Part shown: positions 1-6,442 of the stretch, piece by piece
How the letters are laid out: each line of letters begins with the position of its first letter
Position numbering within the stretch: position 1 is the first letter of the stretch
Assembly: GCA_964392085.1 (NCBI GenBank)
Contig: CAYMOV010000114.1
Location: 1 to 7,572, forward strand
Direction: 5' to 3'
DNA length: 7,572 bases
Source: CAYMOV01 sp964392085
Lineage (GTDB): Bacteria; Oederibacteriota; Muellerivitia; Muellerivitales; Muellerivitaceae
Notes under the pieces: generated by a model
The model's database searches: none
What the model saw: the letters and a program-made list of their open reading frames with translations, nothing else
What the model was told of the DNA's origin: nothing
Program-made: the position numbers and the translations under genes

Positions 1-2
1 CC

Positions 3-65
3 GCCGTGGACAATATCTTGGGCTGTAAGAAAGAATCAAGGGAGATTTTGGAAAATGGACATTAA
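3..65 (+). CDS. C-terminal tail of an upstream CDS (partial)
   Basis: A reading frame enters from the left edge and ends at a TAA at 63-65, overlapping the next gene's ATG by 11 bases. The visible tail reads ...NILGCKKESREILENGH and is hydrophilic. About 16 of its 20 codons begin with a purine, which is typical of real coding sequence. The family cannot be recognised from so few residues. Because the next gene carries an immunity-type SUKH domain, a toxin or effector is one possible identity, but this is inference from position only. The fragment could also be chance. Confidence 0.4.
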   Translation, partial: AVDNILGCKKESREILENGH

Positions 66-1083
66 ATCCCTTGAAAAAGAACTATATGCGGCTAAAGACG
101 GGTTGATTTTCGGCGACATCAAAAAGCTGATCAAAAAGAAACTTTCTAATCATCGCGACGAATTCATTTCCCTGTTGGCGCAATACGCCAAAGAAGGTCC
201 CTTGGGCTTTAAACGTACGGAAGTAATGTCGGATTTGGCGGATATTGTTGAAGAGAACGAGAAGAGGTATTCAGAAATATTTTTAGTGGGGCTGGAGGAT
301 GAAAAGACCGCCTATTGGGCGGTAGAAGGCTTGATTAAAACCGATGGTGCGGGGGCTTATAAAACCTTAACTTCATTTGCAACGGAGACAAAGAATCCCT
401 TGGATGCAAGAGCCAATGCCGTCCAAGGCTTAGCTCGCCATAGCCTTCAAACTTTCATTCAGGGACGTCCCGCTAATCCTGGTCACTGGAAAGAAAACGA
501 TCTTCCCCTTAAAGATTTGAAGGAATGGGCTCAAAAAGGGTATCCGAAAGGGAAGGGCTTTAAACCGCCCATAACCCATTCTTCCTTAATGAACCCTAAA
601 TCCGAGCTGGAAAAAGTCGCCGCCGCTTTGGAAAAGAAACTAGCCAAGGCCAGGGCGAAAGAGCAGGATTTGGCCAATCCTGACAATTGGCTTGTGCCGG
701 GTGATCCCGTGTATTTGAAAGCAATCCAGGCTAAGTGGGAATTACCCAAGCTCTACATTGAATTCCTTTCAAAGTTTTCACCCTTGAAGGTTGTTTTGTC
801 TGCGAAGGGAATTGGGAGCGATATCGAAATTTTCGGAGCATCCAATCTTATCGAGGGGCAAAACGGTTATTCCTTCAATCCCGAAACCGATAAGCCGATA
901 TTGGATTGGCCTGAAAAATATGTGGCCATCGCGAATGAATCGGGCGATCCTTATGTTCTGGACCTATCTGCGATAAAGGATGGCGATGCGCCTGTTTTAA
1001 ATGCAACCCATGGACATGGAAAATGGGATTTCTTAATTGTGTGTCCATCATTTCTTAGGTTTTTGGAAAAGCTGGGCAAATAG
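55..1083 (+). CDS. HEAT-like repeat plus SMI1/KNR4 (SUKH) domain protein, probable immunity protein
   Basis: A 342-residue soluble protein with no signal peptide or membrane segment. Residues 1-135 form paired amphipathic helices resembling HEAT repeats. Residues 138-172 are a Pro/Gly/Trp-rich stretch (HWKENDLPLKDLKEW, then GYPKGKGF). Residues 182-205 are a charged, probably coiled, helix. Residues 226-342 match the SUKH (SMI1/KNR4) pattern: KWELPKLYIEFLSKFSP, then IEIFGASNLIEGQNGYSF, then YVAIANESGDPYVLDLS, ending DFLIVCPSFLRFLEKL. SUKH proteins often neutralise nuclease-type toxins of contact-dependent or polymorphic systems in the cytoplasm; that role here is inferred. AAGGGAG at 38-44 precedes the ATG by 10 bases. 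The frame stays open to the window edge, but no other start codon is visible. G+C is about 46% by eye (40-55% on lines counted), lower than the genes downstream, which hints at horizontal acquisition. Confidence 0.8.
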   Translation: MDIKSLEKELYAAKDGLIFGDIKKLIKKKLSNHRDEFISLLAQYAKEGPLGFKRTEVMSDLADIVEENEKRYSEIFLVGLEDEKTAYWAVEGLIKTDGAGAYKTLTSFATETKNPLDARANAVQGLARHSLQTFIQGRPANPGHWKENDLPLKDLKEWAQKGYPKGKGFKPPITHSSLMNPKSELEKVAAALEKKLAKARAKEQDLANPDNWLVPGDPVYLKAIQAKWELPKLYIEFLSKFSPLKVVLSAKGIGSDIEIFGASNLIEGQNGYSFNPETDKPILDWPEKYVAIANESGDPYVLDLSAIKDGDAPVLNATHGHGKWDFLIVCPSFLRFLEKLGK

Positions 1084-1147
1084 GCGTCCGCGACGGGGAC
1101 CCGCATTGGTTGAAATGGGAACGCTGGACGAGTGAAAGGTGGAAGAG

Positions 1148-1459
1148 ATGGCCTGGACCCTATACGCGGCCTATTTTTTTGGAGGGGCTTTCCTGGGGAA
1201 TTCCGTGCCCCATTGGGTGAACGGCTTCTCCGGCAGGCCGTTTCCGTCGCCTTTCGCCAAACCGCCTGGAAAAGGCTTATCCTCGCCCTTGACCAACGTT
1301 TTTTGGGGGCTTTTCAACCTGTTGCTTGGCTATCTTTTGATTTTCAGGGTCGGGGATTTCGATATCCGGCAGTTGGCCCAGGCGGGAACGGTCGGGCTGG
1401 GGATATTATCGATCGGGGCTTTTAACGCGGTTGTTTTTGGCCGGGTGAATCTTAAATAG
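1148..1459 (+). CDS. Small three-helix membrane protein, function unknown
   Basis: A 103-residue hydrophobic protein. Likely membrane segments are residues 2-20 (WTLYAAYFFGGAFLGN), about 49-68 (TNVFWGLFNLLLGYLLIF) and about 81-98 (GTVGLGILSIGAFNAVVFG). Between the first two lies a conserved-looking polar loop, VPHWVNGFSGRPFPSPFAKP followed by PGKGLSSP. Similar small proteins with this loop occur as uncharacterised conserved proteins in many bacteria, as I recall them, but no function is known to me. The ATG at 1148 is chosen because AGGTGG at 1137-1142 sits 5 bases upstream. A GTG at 1139 would add three residues but overlaps that site. A second frame starting at 1132 is an overlapping shadow. 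The gene lies 64 bases after the SUKH gene, is G+C-richer, and is probably a separate unit. Confidence 0.75.
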   Translation: MAWTLYAAYFFGGAFLGNSVPHWVNGFSGRPFPSPFAKPPGKGLSSPLTNVFWGLFNLLLGYLLIFRVGDFDIRQLAQAGTVGLGILSIGAFNAVVFGRVNLK

Positions 1460-1476
1460 GCCGAAGCCTGTTCGGC
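1460..1476 (+). terminator. Stem-loop directly after the small membrane protein gene
   Basis: A perfect 6-bp inverted repeat, GCCGAA / TTCGGC, with a 5-base loop (GCCTG) begins at the first base after the TAG stop. It is followed by GGTTCTC, so there is no real T-run. It could be a weak intrinsic terminator or an mRNA 3'-end stabiliser. The placement is suggestive, but a 6-bp repeat can also arise by chance. Confidence 0.35.
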
Positions 1477-1631
1477 GGTTCTCATCGGCGGGTACCCGGA
1501 TCGCATGGTTACGGCCAATCGGGCTGAGAGGCTGGTAACAAGGGCTTTAGGCCGGTTTCCTTAAGCCGGATAAAGGGAATAAACGAACTCTTCCGATCCT
1601 CTGGAAAGTAAGACGAGCCCAGGGGGTTAAA

Positions 1632-2471
1632 ATGACGAAACCGTACCGCTGGTTCATCGCGATGACCCTGCCATTTATAATCCTTTTGGGATGCAACAAT
1701 CGAACGAACACCCCTTCGGCTCCGGGGCCGGCTCCTGCGGCCTTCACCGCCACAACCACCCCCACCCTCATGGTGTCTCTCACCGCAACCCCCAGCCCTA
1801 CCCTCACCCTTAGCCCGACCCCGACCATGACCTCGACCATGACCTCGACCATGACCTCGACCATGACCTGGGTTTACACGGCGACCCCCACCACCACGCC
1901 CCACGTGACTCCCGTAGTGACCATCCCACCCACCGGGATACTGTTTCAAGCCTATGTGAGCCTGAACGCAACAACTTATCTCCAGCTATGGCTGAATGGC
2001 GTCCCCGATGACACGGCGGCAGTGACCTTGGCGTCCCCGGTGGGACCCGTGCATTACCATAACTCGGGTACCGGGATCTATTACCCCGACTCAACCATCA
2101 CCTATATTCCCGGACAATCCTATACCCTGACCGCCATCACCTCTGGTGGAACCGCCGCCGCCACCCTGATAGCCCCAGGCGGGAATATGACCGTCAGTCC
2201 GGATGGATCCACCGCTACTTGGGACGTGGAAGGCAATGAGGATTGGATCAAAGTCACCCAAGCCGGCGGGCCCTATTTGGGGACATACCGGTCATACGAT
2301 TTCACGACCGATATGGATTCCCCGGCCGCTATCCCTTCTTCGGCGTATCCGACGTTGGGGAATTATGGGGTCCTGGTCGTCCCCCAAAACACGACATTCA
2401 ACGTGACGGGTGCCATGCCGGGCTCTCGTTACACGGTCAACGAGTATGCCGGGAGTACCGTCACCAAGTAA
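1632..2471 (+). CDS. Thr/Pro-spacer lipoprotein with C-terminal beta-rich domain
   Basis: A 279-residue exported lipoprotein. The signal peptide (MTKPYRWFIAMTLPFIILLGC) ends in the lipobox L-L-G-C with the lipidated Cys at residue 21. The residue after it is Asn, so the +2 Asp inner-membrane retention signal of enterics is absent. Residues 22-100 form a Thr/Pro/Ser-rich unstructured spacer that includes four TMTS units. Residues about 101-279 look like a beta-sandwich or Ig-like domain (alternating hydrophobic strands, many Gly/Thr/Asn) with DVEGNEDWIKV near the middle. I do not recognise a named family, and no catalytic motif is visible. The start is supported by AGGGGG at 1621-1626, 5 bases before the ATG. 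The likely role is a surface-displayed binding or structural protein on a spacer stalk (inference). The spacer style matches the linkers of the S53 peptidase gene that begins 540 bases downstream. Confidence 0.75.
   Translation: MTKPYRWFIAMTLPFIILLGCNNRTNTPSAPGPAPAAFTATTTPTLMVSLTATPSPTLTLSPTPTMTSTMTSTMTSTMTWVYTATPTTTPHVTPVVTIPPTGILFQAYVSLNATTYLQLWLNGVPDDTAAVTLASPVGPVHYHNSGTGIYYPDSTITYIPGQSYTLTAITSGGTAAATLIAPGGNMTVSPDGSTATWDVEGNEDWIKVTQAGGPYLGTYRSYDFTTDMDSPAAIPSSAYPTLGNYGVLVVPQNTTFNVTGAMPGSRYTVNEYAGSTVTK
1823..1870 (+). repeat. Exact 12-bp tandem repeat, four copies, inside the lipoprotein spacer
   Basis: The unit GACCATGACCTC occurs four times head to tail. The only difference is the last base of copy four, which is G. 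The unit length is a multiple of three, so copy-number change would lengthen or shorten the TMTS spacer (from residue 65) without shifting the frame. Identity at the DNA level, including wobble positions, indicates recent expansion by slippage. Confidence 0.9.
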
Positions 2472-2541
2472 ATCGGTGGATCGGTTCCGGAGAGTGTCCG
2501 CGGGCATGCCTGAATGGGGACTCCGAATAAACCACCTATGA

Positions 2542-3015
2542 ATGGCGCTCCCATCAGTCATCAACCTGTCATTTAAAGGCCTTTTTAAACTGGAAAAGTG
2601 GAATGAGTCGGGCAGTTCATAGAACGCTCTATTTGGGCAAACTTATCCGCGATGGGGAGTTGGGTGGACAAATATCCGGGGAGGATCAACTTTCCATCTT
2701 CGGTCCTGTATACCGAAATCAAGCGGAACATGTGGGGAGGGGATATAATCAATGCCAATTTAAGGGCAACGGTGCTTGTTAACGTTGACCCTAAAACCCA
2801 GGATGTCGGGCTTTTGACGGAATAAACGGCTCTGCCATTCCTCAAGGCCATGAGGAATATTGGAAAAGGTGACAGTAACGGTAATGACGACCTCCGCCCC
2901 AAAAGGGCCCGATAGCCCTTTTTCCCTATCCGTCCAACCGCCCGTAACGATCCCGACCGACTTTCCATCTGGTGGGGCCAGCACCACTTGGTTGTGCGCT
3001 GGAATTGAGGGATGA
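2542..3015 (+). pseudogene. Probable frame-disrupted CDS upstream of the S53 peptidase
   Basis: No intact ORF over 60 codons exists here on the + strand, but three open segments join in order. They run from ATG 2542 (SFKGLFKLEKWNESG), to 2610-2822 (QFIERSIWANLSAMGSW, then LYTEIKRNMWGGDIINANL and VNVDPKTQDVG), to 2816-2867 (FDGINGSAIPQGHEEYWK), to 2866-3015 (KVTVTVMTTSAPKGPDSPF, ending LCAGIEG). Every switch is a one-base loss, at GGG 2610-2612, TTTT 2812-2815 and AAAA 2864-2867. The restored product would be about 158 residues. The 2607-2822 and 2854-3012 segments have 64-67% purine-starting codons, as real genes do. The final TGA overlaps the peptidase ATG (ATGA at 3012-3015), suggesting past translational coupling. 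The N-terminus is uncertain: no good ribosome binding site precedes 2542, and an ATG at 2514 is an alternative. The family is not recognised. The opposite strand (3038 to 2760) also has an open frame and is the main rival reading. Confidence 0.4.
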
Positions 3016-6000
3016 AACTTCCGCCGAATAGACGCCAAAAAAACATCCTGACGCGTCTGATTGGACGGGCGCTCTTGGGAATATCACCAAAAACGGCGGG
3101 CCGGATCCAGCTTCTGGCCGCGGGGTTTCTGATCCTGGGTATGTCGGCCCAGAGCGCGTCGGCCGCGCTCCGGCAACGATTGGGCGGTCACGTGCCCAAA
3201 GCCGCCGCCACCGCGTCCCTGGTTGGGGAACTTTCGCCCACCCAAAACCTGGATCTCGCCATCGGGCTGCCCCTACGCAACCGGGCTGAACTCCAGGATC
3301 TCCTTAAAAAAATCTACGACCTCCACGACCCCCAATACCGTCATTTCCTGACGCCCGATGAATTTACCGCCCGGTTCGGGCCCACCGAGACCGATTACCG
3401 GTCCGTCATGGATTTCGCAAGATCCCAGGGACTCTCGGTGATCGGGACCCATCCCAATCGGGCGCTGGTGGAGGTGAGGGGAACCGTCGCCGATATCGAC
3501 AATACCTTTCACGTCAATTTGCGCAACTACCGCCGCCCGGACGGAAGCAACTTCCATGCTCCGGACGTGGAACCGTCGGTCGACCTGGAGGTGCCCCTGT
3601 CGCATATCGCCGGACTGGAAAACGCCGTTTTGCCCCATCCCGTATCCCCAAGGCAAAAAGACTCGCCCGGAACGGGATCAAAGGCGGTTCCCTTGATTGG
3701 GTCAGGCCCAAGCGGAAAATACATGGGGTATGATTTCCGCAACGCCTATGTCGCGGGAACCACGCTGACTGGCAGCGGCCAGGTGGTGGCGTCCGTGCAA
3801 TTCGAGGGTTTCTACGCCGACGATATCGCCAATTATGAGAGCCAGGCGGGCATTCCCAGCAACCTCCCCTCGACGGTTTTGTGCTATGGCGCCACGGGTA
3901 TCCCCGACGGTAACGCGAACTACAACCAAGAAGTGAGCTTGGATATCGAGATGCAGGTTTCCATGGCCCCCTCGGCGGCCCTCTACGTGTACGAGGGCGG
4001 GAACGACCAATGGGACAGCGTGTTCGCGACCCTTGCCTCGCCTCCCCCGGGGGTCCCCCTCGCCCGGCAAATCAGCTGTTCCTGGGACGGGTGGGGGTAC
4101 AACATGGTGGTCGGGGGGGTGGTCGACTACAACGTGTCGAACGCCATATTGGAGTTCGCCGCGCAAGGACAATCCTTCTATCAAAGTTCAGGCGACAACG
4201 GGGCTTACACCAGCGACCCGGGGGATAACCGGGACGAACCCTACATCGTGCTGGTCGGTGGGACGGAGCTGTCCATGAACGGTTCGGGGGCCTCGTATGG
4301 CTCCGAAACGACTTGGAACAACGCCTACGGCGCTAGTTCCGGCGGGATCCTGGCCTCGGGGCTGATCCCCGACTTTCAGGTGGGAATTCCCATGGCGTCC
4401 AATGACGGTTCGACGACCAACCGGAACGCCCCGGACGTTTCGATGGCCGCGGATAACATCTGGTTGATCTGTAATAACGGCGACACCCTCAGTTCGGGAG
4501 GGACCAGCGCGGCGGCCCCGCTTTGGGCGGGCTTTACCGCCCTGGTGAACCAGCAGGCCCAAGCCCAGGACCAGACGTACCTGGGTTACCCCAACCCCGC
4601 CTTTTACTCGATCGGCCAGGGCCCCAATTACAACGCCGACTTTAACGATATCCAGGACGGCAGTCATAACGGCACCGCCACCCATTATCCCGCGGTGACG
4701 GGTTATGACCTGGCCACGGGTTGGGGAAGCCCGAAACTCCATTTGATCGATGACCTTGTGATCCAATCCGGCTCCCAAACCCCGACGCCCACGGGTACTT
4801 TTTACACTTCGACACCCACTTTCACCCCCACCCCGACCATCACGATGACCCCCACGGTGACACCGACGTTCACGCCGCTGCCTTGCGCGCTGGTGATCCC
4901 CTCCGGGGCGAGCGTCACTTTGGCCGACAATACCTACAACTTTTGTTCGATCAATGTCCAAACCGGGGGCACCTTGGTCATCGGCGGGTCCGTGACACTG
5001 GACATCATGGGTTTCCTGAACGTGGATGGGATCATCAACGGGACCGGAAACGGATACGGTTCCACTTTCGCCTCCGGTTCGGGCCCCGGCGTGGGTGGAA
5101 GCGGCTTCTTTCCAAGCGGAGCCGGTGGCGGGGGACACGGGGGAGTGGGCGGGTGGGGGAATGGGATGTATGGAGGACCAGGAGGGGTCACCTATGATTC
5201 CCCGACCCAACCGGTTTCCATGGGAAGCCAGGGCGGTAATGACTCACTTCCCGGCACGACCGGGGGCAGCGGCGGCGCGGCGCTGGTGGTGGATGTCCCG
5301 GCCGGAAACGTGACCGTTAACGGCAATATCATCATGAACGGCAATTCCGGCGGTGTCGGTCATGGCGGCGGCGGGGCGGGTGGGACCATTTCCATCGATG
5401 CCGTCGGGATTTATGGCGCCGGTTATCTCATCGCCAATGGCGGCGTGGGTGGGACCAATGGCCTGCCCCCGACCGGCGGCGTGACCGCTGTGGGCGGCGG
5501 TGGTGGGGGAGGCCTCGTCAGGGTCTGCGCGTCCAACCACATCCCTTTCCCGGGCGGCGTGAACGGGGGACTCAACAACGTTCAGGGCGGGTCCTCGGGA
5601 ATGTGGGGGGGATCAGGGGCTTACCCTATCGGCAACGGCAGTGCCGGCAATTATTACGATTGCAACACCGCTTCGGCATGGACGACCACGGCGACGTTGA
5701 CTCCTTCCCCAACCGGCACGGCCACCTTCACCCCTACGCCTTCCCCGACTTCAACCCCCACCCCGACGTCCTCAGTTACCGCCACTTTTACCCCGACGGC
5801 CACCTTTACCCACACCTCGACCGATTCGATGACCGTTACCCCGACGCCCACTTCCACTTTCACCCCAACCCAAACCGCGACGGTCACACCCACCAGAACT
5901 CCCACTGGTACCGCGACGAATTCGTTAACCCCCACGGTAACCTTAAGCCCCACCCCAACCCGGGGTTCCACGGCCACCCCCAGTCCCACTCCAGGCCCCG

Positions 6001-6293
6001 TGACGACACCTTATTCATCAAACCCCTATCCGAACCCCATCACTGGGCTCGGCCCGGTTTACTTCAACGTTGCGGTTCCGGGCACCGCCCAGGTGGATTG
6101 GTCGGTCTTTACCCCATCATTCCGCAAGATTAGGGAAGGGGAGTCCCCCTTGACGGGCGTCGGCACCCTCCAGTGGGACCTGAAGGACAGTTCCGGTGGC
6201 TGGGCGGCCAATGGCCTTTATTACCTGCGAATCCAGGTGACGATAGGGGGAAATACCGTCGCTCAAATCGAGAAGGTCCTGATCGCGCGATAA
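3012..6293 (+). CDS. Secreted S53 (sedolisin/kumamolisin-type) peptidase with Gly-rich and C-terminal sorting domains
   Basis: A 1093-residue exported serine-carboxyl peptidase. An n-region of about 31 residues and the hydrophobic core IQLLAAGFLILGMSA lead to a likely signal-peptidase site after ASA (residue 51). Residues 72-205 are a pro-kumamolisin activation domain (HDPQYRHFLTPDEFTARFGP), normally removed in acid. Residues 236-583 are the S53 catalytic domain: Glu307 and Asp311 (QEVSLD), oxyanion Asp395 (SSGDNG) and nucleophile Ser499 (SGGTSAAAP). The calcium site is FNDIQDG with Asp546, plus GYDLATGWGSP with Asp566. All key residues are present, so it is probably active. Residues 587-624 are a Thr/Pro linker, 625-885 a Gly-rich beta region with Cys625, 645, 839 and 884, 891-1000 a second Thr/Pro linker, and 1001-1093 a FlgD-Ig/type IX-like domain (SNPYPNPITG, then WDLKDSSGG and ANGLYYLRIQV). 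Single-domain S53 enzymes are much shorter, around 550 residues. GAGGG abuts the ATG, so initiation may rely on GGAA near 3001 or on coupling from upstream. Confidence 0.92.
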   Translation: MKLPPNRRQKNILTRLIGRALLGISPKTAGRIQLLAAGFLILGMSAQSASAALRQRLGGHVPKAAATASLVGELSPTQNLDLAIGLPLRNRAELQDLLKKIYDLHDPQYRHFLTPDEFTARFGPTETDYRSVMDFARSQGLSVIGTHPNRALVEVRGTVADIDNTFHVNLRNYRRPDGSNFHAPDVEPSVDLEVPLSHIAGLENAVLPHPVSPRQKDSPGTGSKAVPLIGSGPSGKYMGYDFRNAYVAGTTLTGSGQVVASVQFEGFYADDIANYESQAGIPSNLPSTVLCYGATGIPDGNANYNQEVSLDIEMQVSMAPSAALYVYEGGNDQWDSVFATLASPPPGVPLARQISCSWDGWGYNMVVGGVVDYNVSNAILEFAAQGQSFYQSSGDNGAYTSDPGDNRDEPYIVLVGGTELSMNGSGASYGSETTWNNAYGASSGGILASGLIPDFQVGIPMASNDGSTTNRNAPDVSMAADNIWLICNNGDTLSSGGTSAAAPLWAGFTALVNQQAQAQDQTYLGYPNPAFYSIGQGPNYNADFNDIQDGSHNGTATHYPAVTGYDLATGWGSPKLHLIDDLVIQSGSQTPTPTGTFYTSTPTFTPTPTITMTPTVTPTFTPLPCALVIPSGASVTLADNTYNFCSINVQTGGTLVIGGSVTLDIMGFLNVDGIINGTGNGYGSTFASGSGPGVGGSGFFPSGAGGGGHGGVGGWGNGMYGGPGGVTYDSPTQPVSMGSQGGNDSLPGTTGGSGGAALVVDVPAGNVTVNGNIIMNGNSGGVGHGGGGAGGTISIDAVGIYGAGYLIANGGVGGTNGLPPTGGVTAVGGGGGGGLVRVCASNHIPFPGGVNGGLNNVQGGSSGMWGGSGAYPIGNGSAGNYYDCNTASAWTTTATLTPSPTGTATFTPTPSPTSTPTPTSSVTATFTPTATFTHTSTDSMTVTPTPTSTFTPTQTATVTPTRTPTGTATNSLTPTVTLSPTPTRGSTATPSPTPGPVTTPYSSNPYPNPITGLGPVYFNVAVPGTAQVDWSVFTPSFRKIREGESPLTGVGTLQWDLKDSSGGWAANGLYYLRIQVTIGGNTVAQIEKVLIAR
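4770..4883 (+). repeat. First Thr/Pro linker coding repeat of the S53 gene
   Basis: A degenerate C-rich repeat built on ACCCCGACG/CCCACC-type units encodes residues 587-624 (PTPTGTFYTSTPTFTPTPTI and onward). It separates the catalytic domain from the Gly-rich domain and is probably an extended, unstructured, possibly glycosylated spacer. Units are related but not identical. Confidence 0.75.
5040..5621 (+). other. Glycine-rich coding segment (GGC/GGT/GGG runs) of the S53 gene
   Basis: Codes for residues 677-870, dominated by GG, GGxG and NGxGG motifs, interleaved with short beta-strand-like stretches such as AALVVDVPAGNVTVNG, IIMNG and GTISIDAVG. The preceding NVQTGGTLVIGGSVTLDIMG (residues 648-667) and following VRVCA strands suggest a right-handed beta-helix or adhesin-like fold with Gly loops. 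Comparable segments occur in other large secreted bacterial proteins. The exact fold is inference. Confidence 0.6.
5682..6011 (+). repeat. Second, longer Thr/Pro linker coding repeat of the S53 gene
   Basis: About 330 bases of degenerate C/A-rich repeats encode residues 891-1000, mostly TPTPT, TATFTPT and similar units. It links the Gly-rich domain to the C-terminal sorting-type domain. The repeat leaves long open frames in the other two + frames and on the opposite strand; these read as His/Pro-rich or Val/Gly-rich strings and are artefacts of base composition. Confidence 0.8.
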
Positions 6294-6442
6294 GCCCCGG
6301 CAGGGGTCTGGATCTCAAGGCCGGTTCATCCATGGCTCTTACTGTGGCGCCTGGCGACAGGGAGTACAATGGACCCCTGGGAACTGAGCCCGGCTGGTTG
6401 CCCGAGAAGGGGTCTCGCCGACGATCAAACGAAGGAGCCGTC

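Noticed and set aside
1509..1949. Opposite-strand ORFs with Gly-His-Gly-Arg repeats or Val-Met-Val-Glu repeats
   Set aside because: These are mirror readings of the 12-bp tandem repeat and C-rich spacer in the lipoprotein gene, not real repeats in a separate protein.
2486..2526. Imperfect inverted repeat (CGGAG...GTCC with GGGGAC..TCCG) after the lipoprotein stop
   Set aside because: The stem is interrupted by a three-base bulge, the loop is long and no T-run follows.
2603..2782. A 59-codon + strand ORF starting MSRAVHRTLYLGKLIRDGEL
   Set aside because: It lies in a third frame over the better-supported segment, has a lower purine bias (about 58%), ends in an implausible Cys/Asn/Gly-rich tail and has no clear ribosome binding site.
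2585..3046. Opposite-strand frames 3038 to 2760 and 3046 to 2585, which read partly like protein (AEVVITVTVTFSNIPHGLEEW; YRTEDGKLILPGYLSTQLP)
   Set aside because: They overlap each other and the start of the peptidase gene. One needs a TTG start, and joining them needs a frameshift. The purine bias of the second part (about 52%) is weaker than on the + strand. Kept only as the rival explanation for the broken gene.
4188..5210. A 340-codon opposite-strand ORF
   Set aside because: It is the complement of the S53 catalytic and Gly-rich region, with Arg/Gly/His-rich composition typical of an antisense shadow in G+C-rich DNA and no recognisable domain.
5603..6133. A + strand His/Pro-rich ORF and a - strand Val/Gly-rich ORF (5654-5989) over the second Thr/Pro linker
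   Set aside because: Low-complexity repeats without stop codons leave every frame open. The S53 frame continues through it with recognisable domains on both sides.
6294..6308. CCCC-GGCA-GGGG hairpin just after the S53 stop
   Set aside because: Only four G-C pairs and no following T-run; too weak for a terminator call.
6339..6370. Possible promoter before pfpI: TACAAT at 6365-6370 with TTACTG at 6339-6344
   Set aside because: The -10 is good, but the spacer is 20 bases and the -35 is poor. Not enough to call.
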